Shown here one piece after another: positions 1-10,263 of a DNA stretch of 64,000 nt (the stretch's first letter is position 1; each line of letters begins with the position of its first letter). The stretch lies in contig NC_134682.1 in NCBI RefSeq assembly GCF_024713945.1, forward strand, positions 2,356,001 to 2,420,000, given 5' to 3'. Source of the stretch: Dermatophagoides farinae (Eukaryota > Arthropoda > Arachnida > Sarcoptiformes > Pyroglyphidae). The notes beneath the pieces were generated by a model that ran no database searches, was not told the origin of the DNA, and saw nothing but the letters and a program-made list of their open reading frames with translations. The translations under genes were made by a program, and so were the position numbers.

Positions 1-722
1 GGCCACAACAACAACAACGGTGGAGGTTGTCAAAATAATGGCCCATCAAATGGTCATCCAATGACACCGAAAACTCCTACTCTAAAACCAATGTTGGATG
101 AAAAGTAAGGAATCGATGTGATTTTTCTCATAATTCATCTTGATTCTAAAAATATTTGTATTTTCAAATATCTAGTAATAAGAAAGTCTACCGTTGCATT
201 TGTGGAAAAGTTTATAAAACTAGTCATGGACTTAAAAGCCATCTGAATACACATCATCATCCGGATAGTATTCATCAATATGTACAAAATTATCAGCAAC
301 AACAACCACAGGATATTGAAATGACATCAATCATACATCAAAAACCGGACACATTTGCAGAAATAAATTCCACAACATCATCATCATCATCATCGATGAC
401 AAATAATGGTGGTAATGGTGTACATTTATCATCAATTAAAGCTGAATTATTATCGCCAACAATTACGAATCTGTCATCATCATCATCATCGCTACAATCG
501 AATAAAATGATCAATATTGGACATAATACTACTACTGTACATTTTAACCAAAATGATTTGATACCAGATCAAAGTTGTCCACCTGTGTCGGTTAATGTCG
601 AAGTAACAAGTGAACCAAAACAGACAAATTTTTTATCCAAAAATTCAAGTCCACCAATAATATCAGCACCAACATTGCAACAACATTTACTTAGTCCAGT
701 AATACCGAAAGTTATTAATTGA
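1..722 (+). CDS. JAZF1: JAZF1-like C2H2 zinc-finger protein, C-terminal part
   Basis: This is the 3' end of a gene that enters from the left edge. Two coding exons are visible, 1-104 and 176-722, joined by a 71-base GT-AG intron in phase 2 (DE-N across the junction). The second exon opens with a finger reading VYRCICGKVYKTSHGLKSHL followed by two histidines, which closely resembles the last finger of JAZF1 (CRCGKSYKTAQGL type). That family consists of nuclear zinc-finger cofactors linked to nuclear receptors and to NuA4/TIP60 chromatin complexes; the role here is inferred from the family. The tail after the finger is about 150 residues of low complexity (Q, S, T, N). It is much longer than the vertebrate tail, which ends soon after the finger. 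About 216 residues are visible; the N-terminal fingers lie outside the window. Confidence 0.72.
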
Positions 723-1757
723 TTATTATTATCATATAATATCATTATAATCATCATTCATTAGATATAATAATCAATTATGTATGTGTTTGTTTATAAG
801 TGTATATTTATATTGGTTTTATATGTGTGCAACAAAAGAATAACAACAACAACAACAACAAAAAACTGTGAATCCTAATCACATATAATATAATTAATAT
901 ATTCGGGTATACAATAATAATATTCACAACAAGATTCTTAAATAATATAATAATAGGTATTACTCAAGACATTCAAAATCTTGGTTTTCTTTTTGTCTTT
1001 ATTGTCACATACACACACACACACACACACATATTATATGTAACCAAAATAGAAAACATCATCATCATTTTCATTTGTCGCAAGCTTTCTTTTTGTTGCT
1101 GTGATAAATATATATAATAATAATAATATAATTGATGTGAATATTGAAAATTTATACCATATACGATATGATTTAATTAATACCTAAAATAAACCTAAAA
1201 AAATAGAGTATTAAAAAATTTGCTTTGATTTAACAAATTAAAAATTGTTCAACAATTAATATGACTGTAAAATTGATTTGATGGCTTTAGGCATTTTATA
1301 AAAAAAAAATATAATTTCAACAATTGAAACATCGAAAAAATGAAATAAAATTGAGAGGAAATTGATTGCCACCCAGGAAATGGCCATTGGCTGGCTGCTA
1401 ATTTTTTTTTTTTTTTGGTTTTTGCTGTTGTCATTTTTTTCCGATGATAACTAACAAACAACACAGGCACCATTTGGAAAAAGAATCGTCACTTTTAATA
1501 CATTGCAAATAAAAATGTATATAGAGAATCGAATCTTCTTTTTTTTTGGTTGTAAATGTCAGGATCTTGCGCGCTTTGACATTTCCTTTTGGCTTTCGTT
1601 GTGTTTGTGTATTTGGAAGCTACCTTATATTCAATGAATCGATCAAATGCAGCGATAGTTATATTTAGTTGAAAAGAAAAAAAAATATTCATTCGGAACA
1701 AAAACACTGTTTAGCCTTGTTGGCATTTTGTTGTTTTCATCATCATTCTCTCGTTCC

Positions 1758-1788
<31 letters not shown>

Positions 1789-1930
1789 ATTGGACTTCAT
1801 TCTGTTATATAATTACAAATGATTCGGTCGTTGTTCATTGTTCTGGCCACATAGAATATTCTTTGGAATAATTTTTTGGGAATATAAAATTAGATTACCC
1901 AAAAAACAACAACAACAACAACAAAACAAA
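723..1930. other. Intergenic stretch between JAZF1-like and tetraspanin genes
   Basis: No gene is visible here. It contains the 3' UTR of the JAZF1-like gene, a CAA run near 842-862, a CA microsatellite at 1011-1032, a candidate AATAAA near 1187, poly-T and poly-A tracts (for example about 1758-1781), and presumably the promoter and 5' UTR of the tetraspanin gene. The open frames on the minus strand at 1249-1707 are F/K-rich and look like chance frames. Confidence 0.6.
1011..1032. repeat. CA dinucleotide microsatellite
   Basis: About eleven AC units, interrupted only at the left edge. It lies in the 3' flank of the JAZF1-like gene. Confidence 0.9.
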
Positions 1931-2681
1931 ATGTGCGGCGGATTTACCTGTACAAAGAATGCTCTTAAAGCACTCAATTTACTTTATATTGTAAGTAATC
2001 ATGATTCTTATTGGAGTATTTTTTTTTTCATCACCAATCCATTGAAAGGTTGTATCGTTCATATTGATTGCCGTTGCAACCTATGGTAAAACAATTGTCC
2101 AGATTACGGATATTTCAATCATTGAAGCTATTTTTGCTTGTGGTGTATTTCTATTCATGTTATCGATGTTAGGACTTGTTGGTACGGCTAAACATAATCA
2201 GGTTATGCTATTTTTTGTAAGTATTAGATACTTTTCTATATCATTGATTTTTAATTCTTTACTTTACCAATCATTTTAGTATATGGTGATTTTATTCATA
2301 TTATTTGTGGCACAATTCAGTATAGCATGTGCATGTTTAGCATTCAATACGAATGAACAACGTGAATTAGCTGGAAAAGAATGGCAATCATCAACAGTGG
2401 AAAATCATCAACAATTACAACGTATATTTGATTGTTGTGGATTTCAATCGGGTGATCCAAAAAATTCTGAACATTGTCCTGAGGTACGTTGCTGTCAAAC
2501 AAATGATTGTCAACAATGTTCAGATTGTGAAATGAAAATACAACAAGCAATTGGTGATGTATTACAAGTTGCCGGCTGGACCAGTATGTTTTTCAGTTTT
2601 ACCGAATTCATTGGTGTTTGGTTAACCATACGATATCGTAATCAAAAAAATCCACGTGCCGATCCAAATGTTTTTCTTTGA
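1931..2681 (+). CDS. TSPAN31: Tetraspanin of the TSPAN13/TSPAN31 type
   Basis: Three exons, 1931-1990, 2049-2216 and 2280-2681, all joined in phase 0, give 209 residues; vertebrate TSPAN31 has 210. The start MCGGFTCTKNALKALNLLY, the membrane-loop sequence GTAKHNQVMLFF and the end RYRNQKNPRADPNVFL match TSPAN31 almost position by position. Four hydrophobic segments are visible, with a short second extracellular loop holding the CCG motif (DCCGF) and further cysteine pairs (RCC, DC, CSDC). This subgroup is short-looped and conserved across animals (Drosophila Tsp97E). It sits in plasma or intracellular membranes and organises protein complexes; no specific partner can be read from the sequence. 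The gene converges with IAH1 on the other strand. The initiating ATG is preceded by AACAAA, a good start context. Confidence 0.92.
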
Positions 2682-3047
2682 AATATTTGGAAAAAAAAAT
2701 GAAAATAAAATTAATTGGATGAGTTGAACAAAACAAAACAACAAAAAAAACACGTGCACAATCTAATATAATCTTTGATAATTTCCAATATATTTATTTG
2801 GCTAATTTGGATCACAAGGTGCGAAAAGAGAACAAAAATTTTCATTTTCTTTTTTTTTAAAATTGTTCAATTATTTTTGTGTCTAAAATATATTGCGAAC
2901 ATGCACACACACACAAACACGCACACACATACAAAAACAAAAAAAATAAAATAAAATAATTGATATGATGATTAATTTTAAGGGTGATTTGTTATTCAAA
3001 AGTTTTGGAATTTTTATATCGTCAATTTAGATTTTGTTTCCTGATTC
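2682..3047. other. Shared 3' flank of convergent genes
   Basis: This holds the 3' UTRs of the tetraspanin (+) and IAH1 (-), which face each other. It includes an interrupted CA run near 2904-2933 and several AATAAA-like sequences on both strands. No gene is visible. Confidence 0.6.
2704..2709 (+). terminator. Candidate poly(A) signal of the tetraspanin gene
   Basis: AATAAA lies 23 bases after the tetraspanin stop codon. Further A-rich AATAAA-like copies near 2946-2960 could serve instead, so the site actually used is uncertain. Confidence 0.4.
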
Positions 3048-3858
3048 TTATGGATGAAGTGATTTTTCCGGATCATCCGTGTTCACATCTCTCCAATATG
3101 GATATTGCATTGATTGATCTGTGAATGGTTTACCGGTGATACGAACAACACGTTCCATTATTAATGGCAATAGATTATCATAAAGTAATTGGCCACCATC
3201 ACGTGATAGATGTAAACCATCGTTGAATAATTTATCATTATCATTCTTGACGGCCATGAATACCGTGTATAGATCTAATAATGATAAATTCATTTCTGTT
3301 GCAATCGATCGACAAGCATCAACATATTTGACCAAATCTTTTTCCCATGTTTCCGGTATGATCGGACGATTCTGTTCGATTGACCAACGTTTAAATGAAT
3401 CTTGATGCATATTTGGTGGAGCAATCAGTATGATTTTATTTTTATCAATACCGATTGATGTTAGAAAATTTATCATTGCCACCATATTGGTACGATATTC
3501 ATCGACGGGTACATGTTGCCCGGTAACACTTGAAACGGGTACCGAATCATTAGATCCAAGTAAAATTGTTACACAGGCAATCTCTTCCGCTTTGAATTGT
3601 TGAAATATTTTTGGCATTATTATTCGACACCATCGGGTATTGTAACCGGAAAAGCCTCGTGGTATTATGTCGCAAACTCTTTTGTTCAATCAATCATTCA
3701 AATTATATGAAAAAAAATAGAAAACAACAAACAAACCTTTGAAATTTATTGGCCAATAATGCACCCCAACATCCATTGTTTGGATCAAAACTTCGTTGGG
3801 TATGTGAATCACCAAATAGAATAATTTTAGGCCACATTTTAAGGGTGTGTTTGATCAT
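3048..3858 (-). CDS. IAH1: SGNH hydrolase, isoamyl acetate-hydrolysing esterase 1 homologue
   Basis: Two exons: 3738-3858 and 3048-3678 (63-base intron including the splice sites). The product is a small SGNH/GDSL hydrolase. Block I is LFGDSHTQ (catalytic Ser), followed by RGFSGYNTRW, block III LLGSND and block V DGLHLS (Asp-His pair), the arrangement of the IAH1 family, which cleaves short-chain esters. The first ATG at 3858 gives MIKHTLKMWPKI; a second at 3837 gives MWPKI, and WP is conserved in the family. As printed, the frame encoding GDSHTQRSFDP and the frame encoding GCWGALLANKF are offset by one base near 3778-3780, and the first exon is one base short of the phase its splice junction needs. 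This is either a sequencing indel or a recent disabling mutation. It lies downstream of POLE3 on the same strand. Confidence 0.85.
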
Positions 3859-3950
3859 TTGGCAGTGTGAAAAAAATCACACAATCAAGGGCATCTTACA
3901 ATGATATCCGTGATGAGACAAGTGTCCACACATCGAATAAATTGTATAGC

Positions 3951-3964
3951 CCCATAGGTGGCAC
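3951..3964 (+). promoter_or_regulatory. CTCF-like motif upstream of IAH1
   Basis: CCCATAGGTGGCAC agrees at 12 of 14 positions with the commonly quoted CTCF core (CCASYAGRKGGCRC). It lies about 95 bases upstream of the IAH1 start, between IAH1 and POLE3. Binding is inferred from the motif alone. Confidence 0.3.
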
Positions 3965-4115
3965 TAGAGTAGTGAAGAAGCTTCAAAATTCCAAAATTAT
4001 GAAGATTTTTTTTTTTATTAATTTTTTTAAGAAAAATTAAATTTACAAATTGATGATGATGATGATTTTATCTAACAATGAATTGATTAACACAAATCAT
4101 AAACTAATGGTGGAT

Positions 4116-4625
4116 TTAATCATCACAATCGTTTTCAAATTGACCATCGTTTATGGTTTCAGATTGATCCAGATCATTCGTAATGATTTCAACTTCCATT
4201 TGATCACTGGAAATAGTTGTCGCTTCTGCATTAGATTTTTTATCAATCGTTCGTTTAGATTTAAGCCGTTGTTTTTCGTCCACATAAGTTCTATGCCAAC
4301 TAATCAGTTTCGGTATTAGATGATCGAAACCATAAAATGAAATAGCGCTTAATACATCCTGTGGATGAACGGTTCGTCGATTATTTCCTATGGCCATTTC
4401 GCTTGCACGTGTTGTTGAATAAAGAATGAAAAGATGTGCTGCACGTGCTAATGCTTTGATGAAATCTTGTTCGACCGTTACTGAGAAAATAGAAGAGTTT
4501 AATTAACAACAAATTCTTTCAGATTTTAACAAAAAGAGAATACCTGTAGATTCCTCGGGTAATGATTCGGCTATGATTTTGGTCACCACATTCAATGGTA
4601 TGGTGAAATCTGAATTGCCAGCCAT
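4116..4625 (-). CDS. POLE3: Histone-fold protein, DNA polymerase epsilon subunit 3 / CHRAC-type
   Basis: Two exons, 4544-4625 and 4116-4480, with a 63-base intron in phase 1, give 148 residues; human POLE3 has 147. The N-terminus MAGNSDFTIPLNVVTKII, then ARAAHLFILYSTTRASEMA and the segment RRTVHPQDVLSAISFYGFDHL follow the H2B-like histone fold of POLE3 (PNAVITRII, RAASVFVLYAT, RKTLNASDVLSAM). The C-terminal third is charged and acidic, ending FENDCDD, as in the family. POLE3 pairs with POLE4 in the leading-strand polymerase epsilon holoenzyme and with CHRAC15/17 in the CHRAC chromatin remodeller, where it handles H3-H4; partners are inferred from the family. It starts 294 bases from an oppositely oriented gene, so the two probably share a promoter region. 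Confidence 0.88.
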
Positions 4626-4919
4626 TTATAAATCGACAAATGTTTTGGTCAGAAAAAAAAAGAAATCAATCAATTGTTTTGCCAAATTATTTTGTTATCC
4701 AAAAAATCGGCTAAAAAAGCGCGAGCTCAAAAGAACGCATGCGAAATCAACAATCGATTTTAGAAATTGTTGAAAATCGATGAATTCGTTCTTTACATGT
4801 GTGTGTATGAAAAGTGAAGGGCATAATCCAAAACTCATCAGTTTTGTTTTACTCGTTTGATTTTGTTTTTTTCTTTTTTTTCGAGACAAATTCATTTTTT
4901 CAAACAAAACAATTTCAAA
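4626..4919. promoter_or_regulatory. Short divergent promoter region between POLE3 and a small membrane-protein gene
   Basis: Only 294 bases separate the two start codons, which point away from each other. The centre is less repetitive than other spacers and contains GCGCGAGCTC and ACGCATGCG near 4719-4743. No TATA box is obvious. Shared regulation is inferred from the geometry. Confidence 0.45.
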
Positions 4920-5234
4920 ATGATGTCATTTGGAGCTTCAAGATTATTGTCCCGTTTACGTATAGTTCGTGCGAGCCGACGAAACATGTCCAGTCATGAT
5001 GTACCAGAACAATATCGTCATTGGGTTCGACCAAATATGGATAATGGTTATCCTGTACCGAGTCAACTTTATTCGGAAGCCTATGCTGCTCGACAAGCTA
5101 AATACAATAAAATGCTTGGATTATCTGTATTGTTTTTGCTTTCAGCCATGGGTTTTTGTTCAATGAATGGTACATTCGAATTTTTGTCACCACCACCACG
5201 TAAAGTTAATATTCCATTGGATAAACTTCAATGA
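4920..5234 (+). CDS. Small single-pass mitochondrial-type protein, Deltameth_res (prag01) family
   Basis: One exon encodes 104 residues. The N-terminus, MMSFGASRLLSRLRIVRASR, is rich in Arg, Ser and Leu without acidic residues, like a mitochondrial targeting presequence. The middle reads NGYPVPSQLYSEAYAARQAKYN and is followed by a hydrophobic segment (about residues 61-80) and FLSPPPRK. The pattern PVP-x-aromatic-x(n)-RQAKYN, membrane segment, then SPPP is that of the deltamethrin-resistance protein prag01 family (Pfam Deltameth_res), small arthropod and animal proteins thought to sit in the inner mitochondrial membrane. The biochemical role is not established, and the name reflects expression in resistant mosquitoes rather than a known activity. 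The start was chosen at the first of two adjacent ATGs (4920, 4923). Confidence 0.7.
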   Translation: MMSFGASRLLSRLRIVRASRRNMSSHDVPEQYRHWVRPNMDNGYPVPSQLYSEAYAARQAKYNKMLGLSVLFLLSAMGFCSMNGTFEFLSPPPRKVNIPLDKLQ

Positions 5235-5370
5235 TTGGATATTCGAAATGTGGCCGATCATCGATCACATGATCACATTAGTTTCAAATTGTGTATAATT
5301 ATTGAATGAAAACAAAAATATTGTTGTTTAGTGAAAAAATCATCATTTATAATGAAAAAGCTGATGATAA

Positions 5371-5376
5371 AATAAA
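5371..5376 (+). terminator. Candidate poly(A) signal of the Deltameth_res-type gene
   Basis: AATAAA lies 137 bases after the stop codon. It is followed by T-rich sequence (TTATTTTTCATTTATTATTTTC), as expected downstream of a cleavage site. Confidence 0.5.
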
Positions 5377-5540
5377 ATCGGATAAAAATTATTTTTCATT
5401 TATTATTTTCATTTCAACAACAGAAAAAAAAATATAAAATTATTTTTATCTTTAAAAAAAATTTGAAATCTTTTCCCCAAAATTGGTCAATAATAAGCAA
5501 AATGGATGAACAAAACAAACAAATGATGATAAAATGATAA

Positions 5541-7148
5541 TCAATTGCAATCTTTGTGTCGTAATAATTCGGTTTTAAGAAAGGTAACTTCATTATATAA
5601 TGAATCGATAATTTTCTAAAATTTCGAAAAAAAATTGATTAATTTTTGTTTTTTAAATTATTCAATTCAGCTGCTTACTTTTAATTGTTGATTTTGTTGT
5701 TCATATTTTTCCACACGATTCTTTAGTTCATCAATTTCTTTCTTTTTTTTCAATCGACAACGCATTGCAGCGGCACGATTACGTTCAAGTGATAAACGTT
5801 TCTTTTCTTTTGTATCTTCTTCGGCTGCGGATTTACTTTTACGGCCAGGTTTAGCACGTGGTGGTAATGCAGCTTCAGTTGCTTTAATCTTATCAATCAA
5901 TTCATCCATTGTTTTCTCTTTTCTTCGTGGTGGTGGAAGACGAGAAGATAAATGTTTTGATACCATAATATCCGTACTATTTCCACTTGCCGTTGATGAT
6001 GATGATGATGATAAATTACTATTAGAATTTGAATCAATGGATGGATTGTTTTGTTTGGGTAAAATTTTCACATAATTTGTTTTTGTCGTTGTTGTTGTTA
6101 TTGTTGATGGACATGATGATTGTGTAATGATTGATGATGGAAATGTTGAGGTAAAATTAAAATTATTATCATCATCAGTATTGGTTACCATCTTTTGATT
6201 CGATTGAATAGAATCAATTAGAGAATCTGTGGATAATGATTGTTGTTGTTGTTGGATTGATTGGGATGATGGTATGGGAGGAGGCAATAATTGTTTTTCC
6301 GTAATATGATGATGAGGTATAATGTTGGTTGTTTGGGTTGTTGAAGCTTTGGCGGCAGGAAAATCATTAAAAATTTCTGTAGCTGGTAATGGTCGTTTAC
6401 GTTTTTTATTCATCAGCTGCTGTATTGAATCATCATCATCATCATCATCATCATTTTGGTTCGATATTCCATTTGAACAATCATCGATATTATTGGCACT
6501 TTCAAGTATCACCGGCGCTGATCGAATTTTTTCTGATCCACGATCTTTATATGGTGGTGGACATATAACCGAAACGGCATTTGATCTTTGTTTATAACGC
6601 TGTACATCGTTCAAGGTATCGTTTGTTTTATTGTCCACAATTGAATGATTATTATTCAATGATGGCGATGTTGATAATGGTGTTTCATGTAAAATTTGAT
6701 GGCAGCAATTTGATTCTGTTTCTTTACAATGACGATCATTATTATTTGTATTTGTATTATTATTATTATTCACATCATCAGCAATTTCACTTTCCAATAT
6801 TAATGTTGTTATCTGTGCTGTTGTAATTGTTGTTGATGTTGGATCACCACCACCAACATTACCAAGATCTGAACCAATTGCCGGATTGAATGCTGTATCC
6901 GGTTGTATCAGCGGTGTATTCAATGGTGATGAACAACATATTGATGATGGATTATATGTATTATTATTATTATTATTATTTTCATTAGATGACGATGAAA
7001 ATGTTGTTGTCGTCGACGTTGTAGATTGCTGTTGTTGTGAATGATGGATACGATTTTTCAATGCTAATTCAAATTGTCGATCAAATGGATTTTTATGGCC
7101 ATTCAGATAGACAATGTTTGAATTATAGGAATTTGGTGCCAAATTCAT
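5541..7148 (-). CDS. ATF2: bZIP transcription factor of the ATF2/ATF7/CREB5 family
   Basis: Two exons, 5679-7148 and 5541-5615, joined in phase 0 across a 63-base intron, give 514 residues. Residues about 1-400 are low complexity (N, T, S, Q, D runs) with a basic patch KKRKRPLPATE. The C-terminus is a bZIP: basic region LERNRAAAMRCRLKKKK, with the N-x7-R signature intact, then a zipper with heptad positions L, Y, L, L, L, H. The last exon supplies the second half of the zipper and ends LLRHKDCN, matching the LLAHKDC end of the ATF2/ATF7/CREB5 zipper; this identifies the family. ATF2 factors bind CRE sites as dimers, often with Jun, and respond to JNK/p38. The usual N-terminal C2H2 finger is not seen in this exon and may lie in an unseen upstream exon. 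Met replaces the usual Ser in RNRAAASRCR. Confidence 0.82.
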
Positions 7149-9052
7149 GATGATGATGGATGAACAATGGTTGCTGCTTCTGCTGTAGAAAATAAATTGA
7201 AAAACAAAAAAAAAATTTTTTTAGAAAATCAAATACAAAATAATGATGACATTTCAACAAAAAAAAAAAACAACAACAAATACAATAAATTAAGATAAAA
7301 TTGAAAATAAAAAATTTTAAAAATTTAAATTTCCGGTGAATTTACGTAAATTGAACAACAACAATGACAACTCACCAAAAAAAAAAAAAAAATTTTTTTG
7401 TTGATGACCAAAAACGCAAGAAGAATGTTATGAATTAGATTCTTCTTCGTTTATCGTTTATCGTTATCTTTTTCTTTTTGTCGATTGAATTAGCAATCAA
7501 TCAATAGAAGACAAATTGATTATTAAAAAAGAAAAAAAATAAATTTTCGACAATCATCTGATCAGAAATATTTTTTTTTTGTTGTATAGTGCCAAATATT
7601 ATTTCGAATGAAAACAACAACAATGATGATAGTGATTTTTTTTTGCAAAAAAAAATTTCGAATGACGACAACAGGAACCGACAAAATAATGATGATGATG
7701 ATGATGATTTATCAATTAAATAAATAAATCAATCATTCAATTCAATTCGATTGAATTGACGAAGCAAACAACCAACAAAAAAAAACAATCTGGCCAATAA
7801 TAATTATGACCAGAAAAAAACGATTTTTTTTTCTCGATAAAAAAAACTATACTAATGATGATCCGAGAATGTCGAGAAAAAAAAAGATGATTTGGTTTCG
7901 ATGGAAATTAGACAACAACAACAACAAAAGCGATGTGGGAGATTTAAGAGTTTTTGATGATTAAAGAAATAACAAAAAAAAAAAAGACTTGCATCATTCG
8001 ATTATGATAATCATTTGATTATCATCATCATCATCATCATCAACATCAGCGTCACCAGCGTCACCACCATCACCATTAGTATAGAAAAAAAATTCACCAT
8101 CGTAATTATCATTAGAAAAAAAAAATTTATTCATTAAAAAACAAACATGGAAACCAGATTTATCTCAATGAATGAATGATGATGATGCAAGTATATAATA
8201 TAAAAAATAAGGAGAATGTGCTTATGAGATTGATATTATTATTATTGGAAACACACGGAAAATTTTCACTTGTGTGTTGTCGCTGTTGTTGTTGTTGCTA
8301 ACTTTCACAATTCTCTTACTCTTTTACCATCATGCACAAACACACACACACAGACATTCTGGATTCAATATATTTACACAGTGCACTTTCTATCATCATT
8401 GCCTCTGCCTATGTGTGTGTGTGTGTGTGTGCATGTTTTTTTTTTTGCAACAACAACAAAATCTAAATTTGCTCATTTTTTTTCTTTTTTTTTTTTTTTT
8501 TGATGATAAAATGAAACAAAATTTTTTTTCTTTTTAATTCCATTCAAATATCATACTCTTGTGAGTGATATATATGTATGCGATTGATTAAAAATTTTGT
8601 CTTTTTTTTCTTTTAAATGAAAACAAATTATTCTGAATGTTTCGGAAAATTTTTCTTTTTCTCAATCGATCAATAAATTAATTTTTTTTGACGACTGTTG
8701 CGCGTTTAATCACAGAGAAAGAAACAATCTTAATTCACACACACACAAAAGATTATGTGGCATTGATATTTTGACATTGAAAATTACCATCGAAACAAAA
8801 AAAATTGATGATGATTGTAACGATAGGCAACCAAAATATTCATGTATTATATTGAAAAAATCAACTTAAATCATAAAACAAAAAATCGATCGATCGATTG
8901 ATTGATTGATTGGTTGAATGAATGGTGAAACAAAAAAAGTTAAAATTGTGTAACAGAAAAAAAAATCTCAGATTATAAACATTACAAAACGTTTCGATTG
9001 TTTAGAAGAGCCACTTGCTGTGATTATTTTTATTTTTTTTTTGCATTCAATT

Positions 9053-9058
9053 TTTATT
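9053..9058 (-). terminator. Candidate poly(A) signal of the XLF-like gene
   Basis: AATAAA on the minus strand (TTTATT on plus), 126 bases beyond the stop codon of the XLF-like gene. Confidence 0.4.
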
Positions 9059-9089
9059 TATAAAGAATTTGCGTAGATTTGAAAAGAGA

Positions 9090-9091
<2 letters not shown>

Positions 9092-9124
<33 letters not shown>
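9092..9124. repeat. GA dinucleotide microsatellite
   Basis: An uninterrupted run of about sixteen AG units in the 3' flank of the XLF-like gene. Other GA/CT runs occur at 12983-13001 and 14160-14182. Confidence 0.9.
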
Positions 9125-9128
<4 letters not shown>

Positions 9129-9183
9129 ATTGGTGTGTGTGTGTATGGTTCATTTTGCAAACAAAAAAAAATCAATTAATAAA

Positions 9184-10023
9184 TTAATCATATCGAAAAA
9201 TTTCATTCAAAAGATTATCATCAATACAATCGAATGGACGATCCGATTGTATTGGAATGATTTTTGTTGTTTTGCTAGTTGATAATATATTCGATGTGGT
9301 GGCTCCCGTTTGTTGTTGATGATTATGAATATCATCACCATTATTAATCGATTCCTGGATCATTATAACATCATCATTATCTATTTCAATAGCTTGTTGT
9401 TGTTGTTGTTGTTGATTCGGCTGTTGGTGACTAAGATTATAATAATACATCAGACCACGAAACATTGGCATTGATAAATGTTTCAAGAATATATCCTCTT
9501 CAGTTGAAATGATATGAAATGTCCATTTCAGACAAAATGTTGTCGTTATAGGTCTTGAACAACGAAGTGTAATCCTTGTCGTATGACAATCGACAGGTAT
9601 TTTTTCAATATTTTTTATCGAATCAGGCATTGAATTCATTAATTTTTGTAATGATGGATAGATGATTTCTTTTGATTCTAATCGTATTTTATTATATTTT
9701 TGATAATTCTGTTCAATCTGTATGCCAGTAGCACATTCAAAATATGTTTGAGCAAAATCCGATAATAATATAGCATAGGATTTTTCTTGTTCATCAAATA
9801 GATATTTAATCAATATGGTTGTTGGCCTTCCATTCAATACGGTATTCATCGAACAAATCCAATTGATTGGCTCCAATTTTGCCAATAATACAGAACTATT
9901 GTTTAATTTTGTTGTTTTATCCGATAATAAAGACGATGATGATGATGATCGGATAGTGGTGGTATTCTCCGATGCTGTTGTTGTTGATTTCAAGTTAATC
10001 ATTGCTGTCGTTGCTGTGGTCAT
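9184..10023 (-). CDS. NHEJ1: XLF (NHEJ1)-like non-homologous end-joining factor, single exon
   Basis: One intronless frame of 279 residues. Residues about 48-195 follow the XLF head domain: KLEPINWICSMN (human PWAWLQLAEN region), TILIKYLFDEQEKSYAILLSD (LLAKVFI-YALLVSD), then TYFECATG, a helix-rich stretch, RITLRCSR, and FCLKWTFHIISTEEDIFLKHL leading to MPMFRGLMYYY (human [30 protein letters not shown]). In the family this beta-barrel head binds XRCC4 to bridge DNA ends for ligase IV; that role is inferred. Where vertebrate XLF continues into a long coiled-coil stalk, this protein has a Q run (about residues 200-210) and an acidic, low-complexity tail ending NLLNEIFRYD. No coiled coil and no basic Ku-binding tail are visible. 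The N-terminal 45 residues are T/S-rich. XLF diverges quickly, so the call rests on motif order and not on overall identity. Confidence 0.6.
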   Translation of the reverse strand: MTTATTAMINLKSTTTASENTTTIRSSSSSSLLSDKTTKLNNSSVLLAKLEPINWICSMNTVLNGRPTTILIKYLFDEQEKSYAILLSDFAQTYFECATGIQIEQNYQKYNKIRLESKEIIYPSLQKLMNSMPDSIKNIEKIPVDCHTTRITLRCSRPITTTFCLKWTFHIISTEEDIFLKHLSMPMFRGLMYYYNLSHQQPNQQQQQQQAIEIDNDDVIMIQESINNGDDIHNHQQQTGATTSNILSTSKTTKIIPIQSDRPFDCIDDNLLNEIFRYD

Positions 10024-10263
10024 CTTACATCAATCTTGTCAATCAAAAACACATTTATATATTGATTTCCTTTATATATAGGTAATCTGTTTTATGTTTT
10101 ATTTCGAATGTTCAAATCTTGTGAATATATGAAAATGGAAATAACAGAAAAAAGGTGTCTGTTAGATAAACAAACAAACACACACACACACACACAAGAG
10201 AAAAAATGCAATGTAAATGTAATTTGAATTCTTCGACGTTTTCAATTCTTTTTTTCTTTCTTT

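Larger units (their letters stand above)
7149..9183. other. Intergenic stretch, repeat-rich
   Basis: No gene is visible. This is the 5' flank of the ATF2-like gene and the 3' flank of the XLF-like gene. It contains GAT/ATC runs (7689-7708, 8021-8042), a GT run at 8412-8432, a GA run at 9092-9124, CAA runs and many A/T homopolymers. A splice-acceptor-like TTTTCTACAG at about 7171-7180 on the minus strand hints at a non-coding 5' exon for the ATF2-like gene. Confidence 0.55.

Noticed and set aside
8270-8537. Overlapping open frames of 77-87 codons
   Set aside because: They are translations of GT/CA and poly-T runs (V, C, T, H, F only) with no splice or start support.
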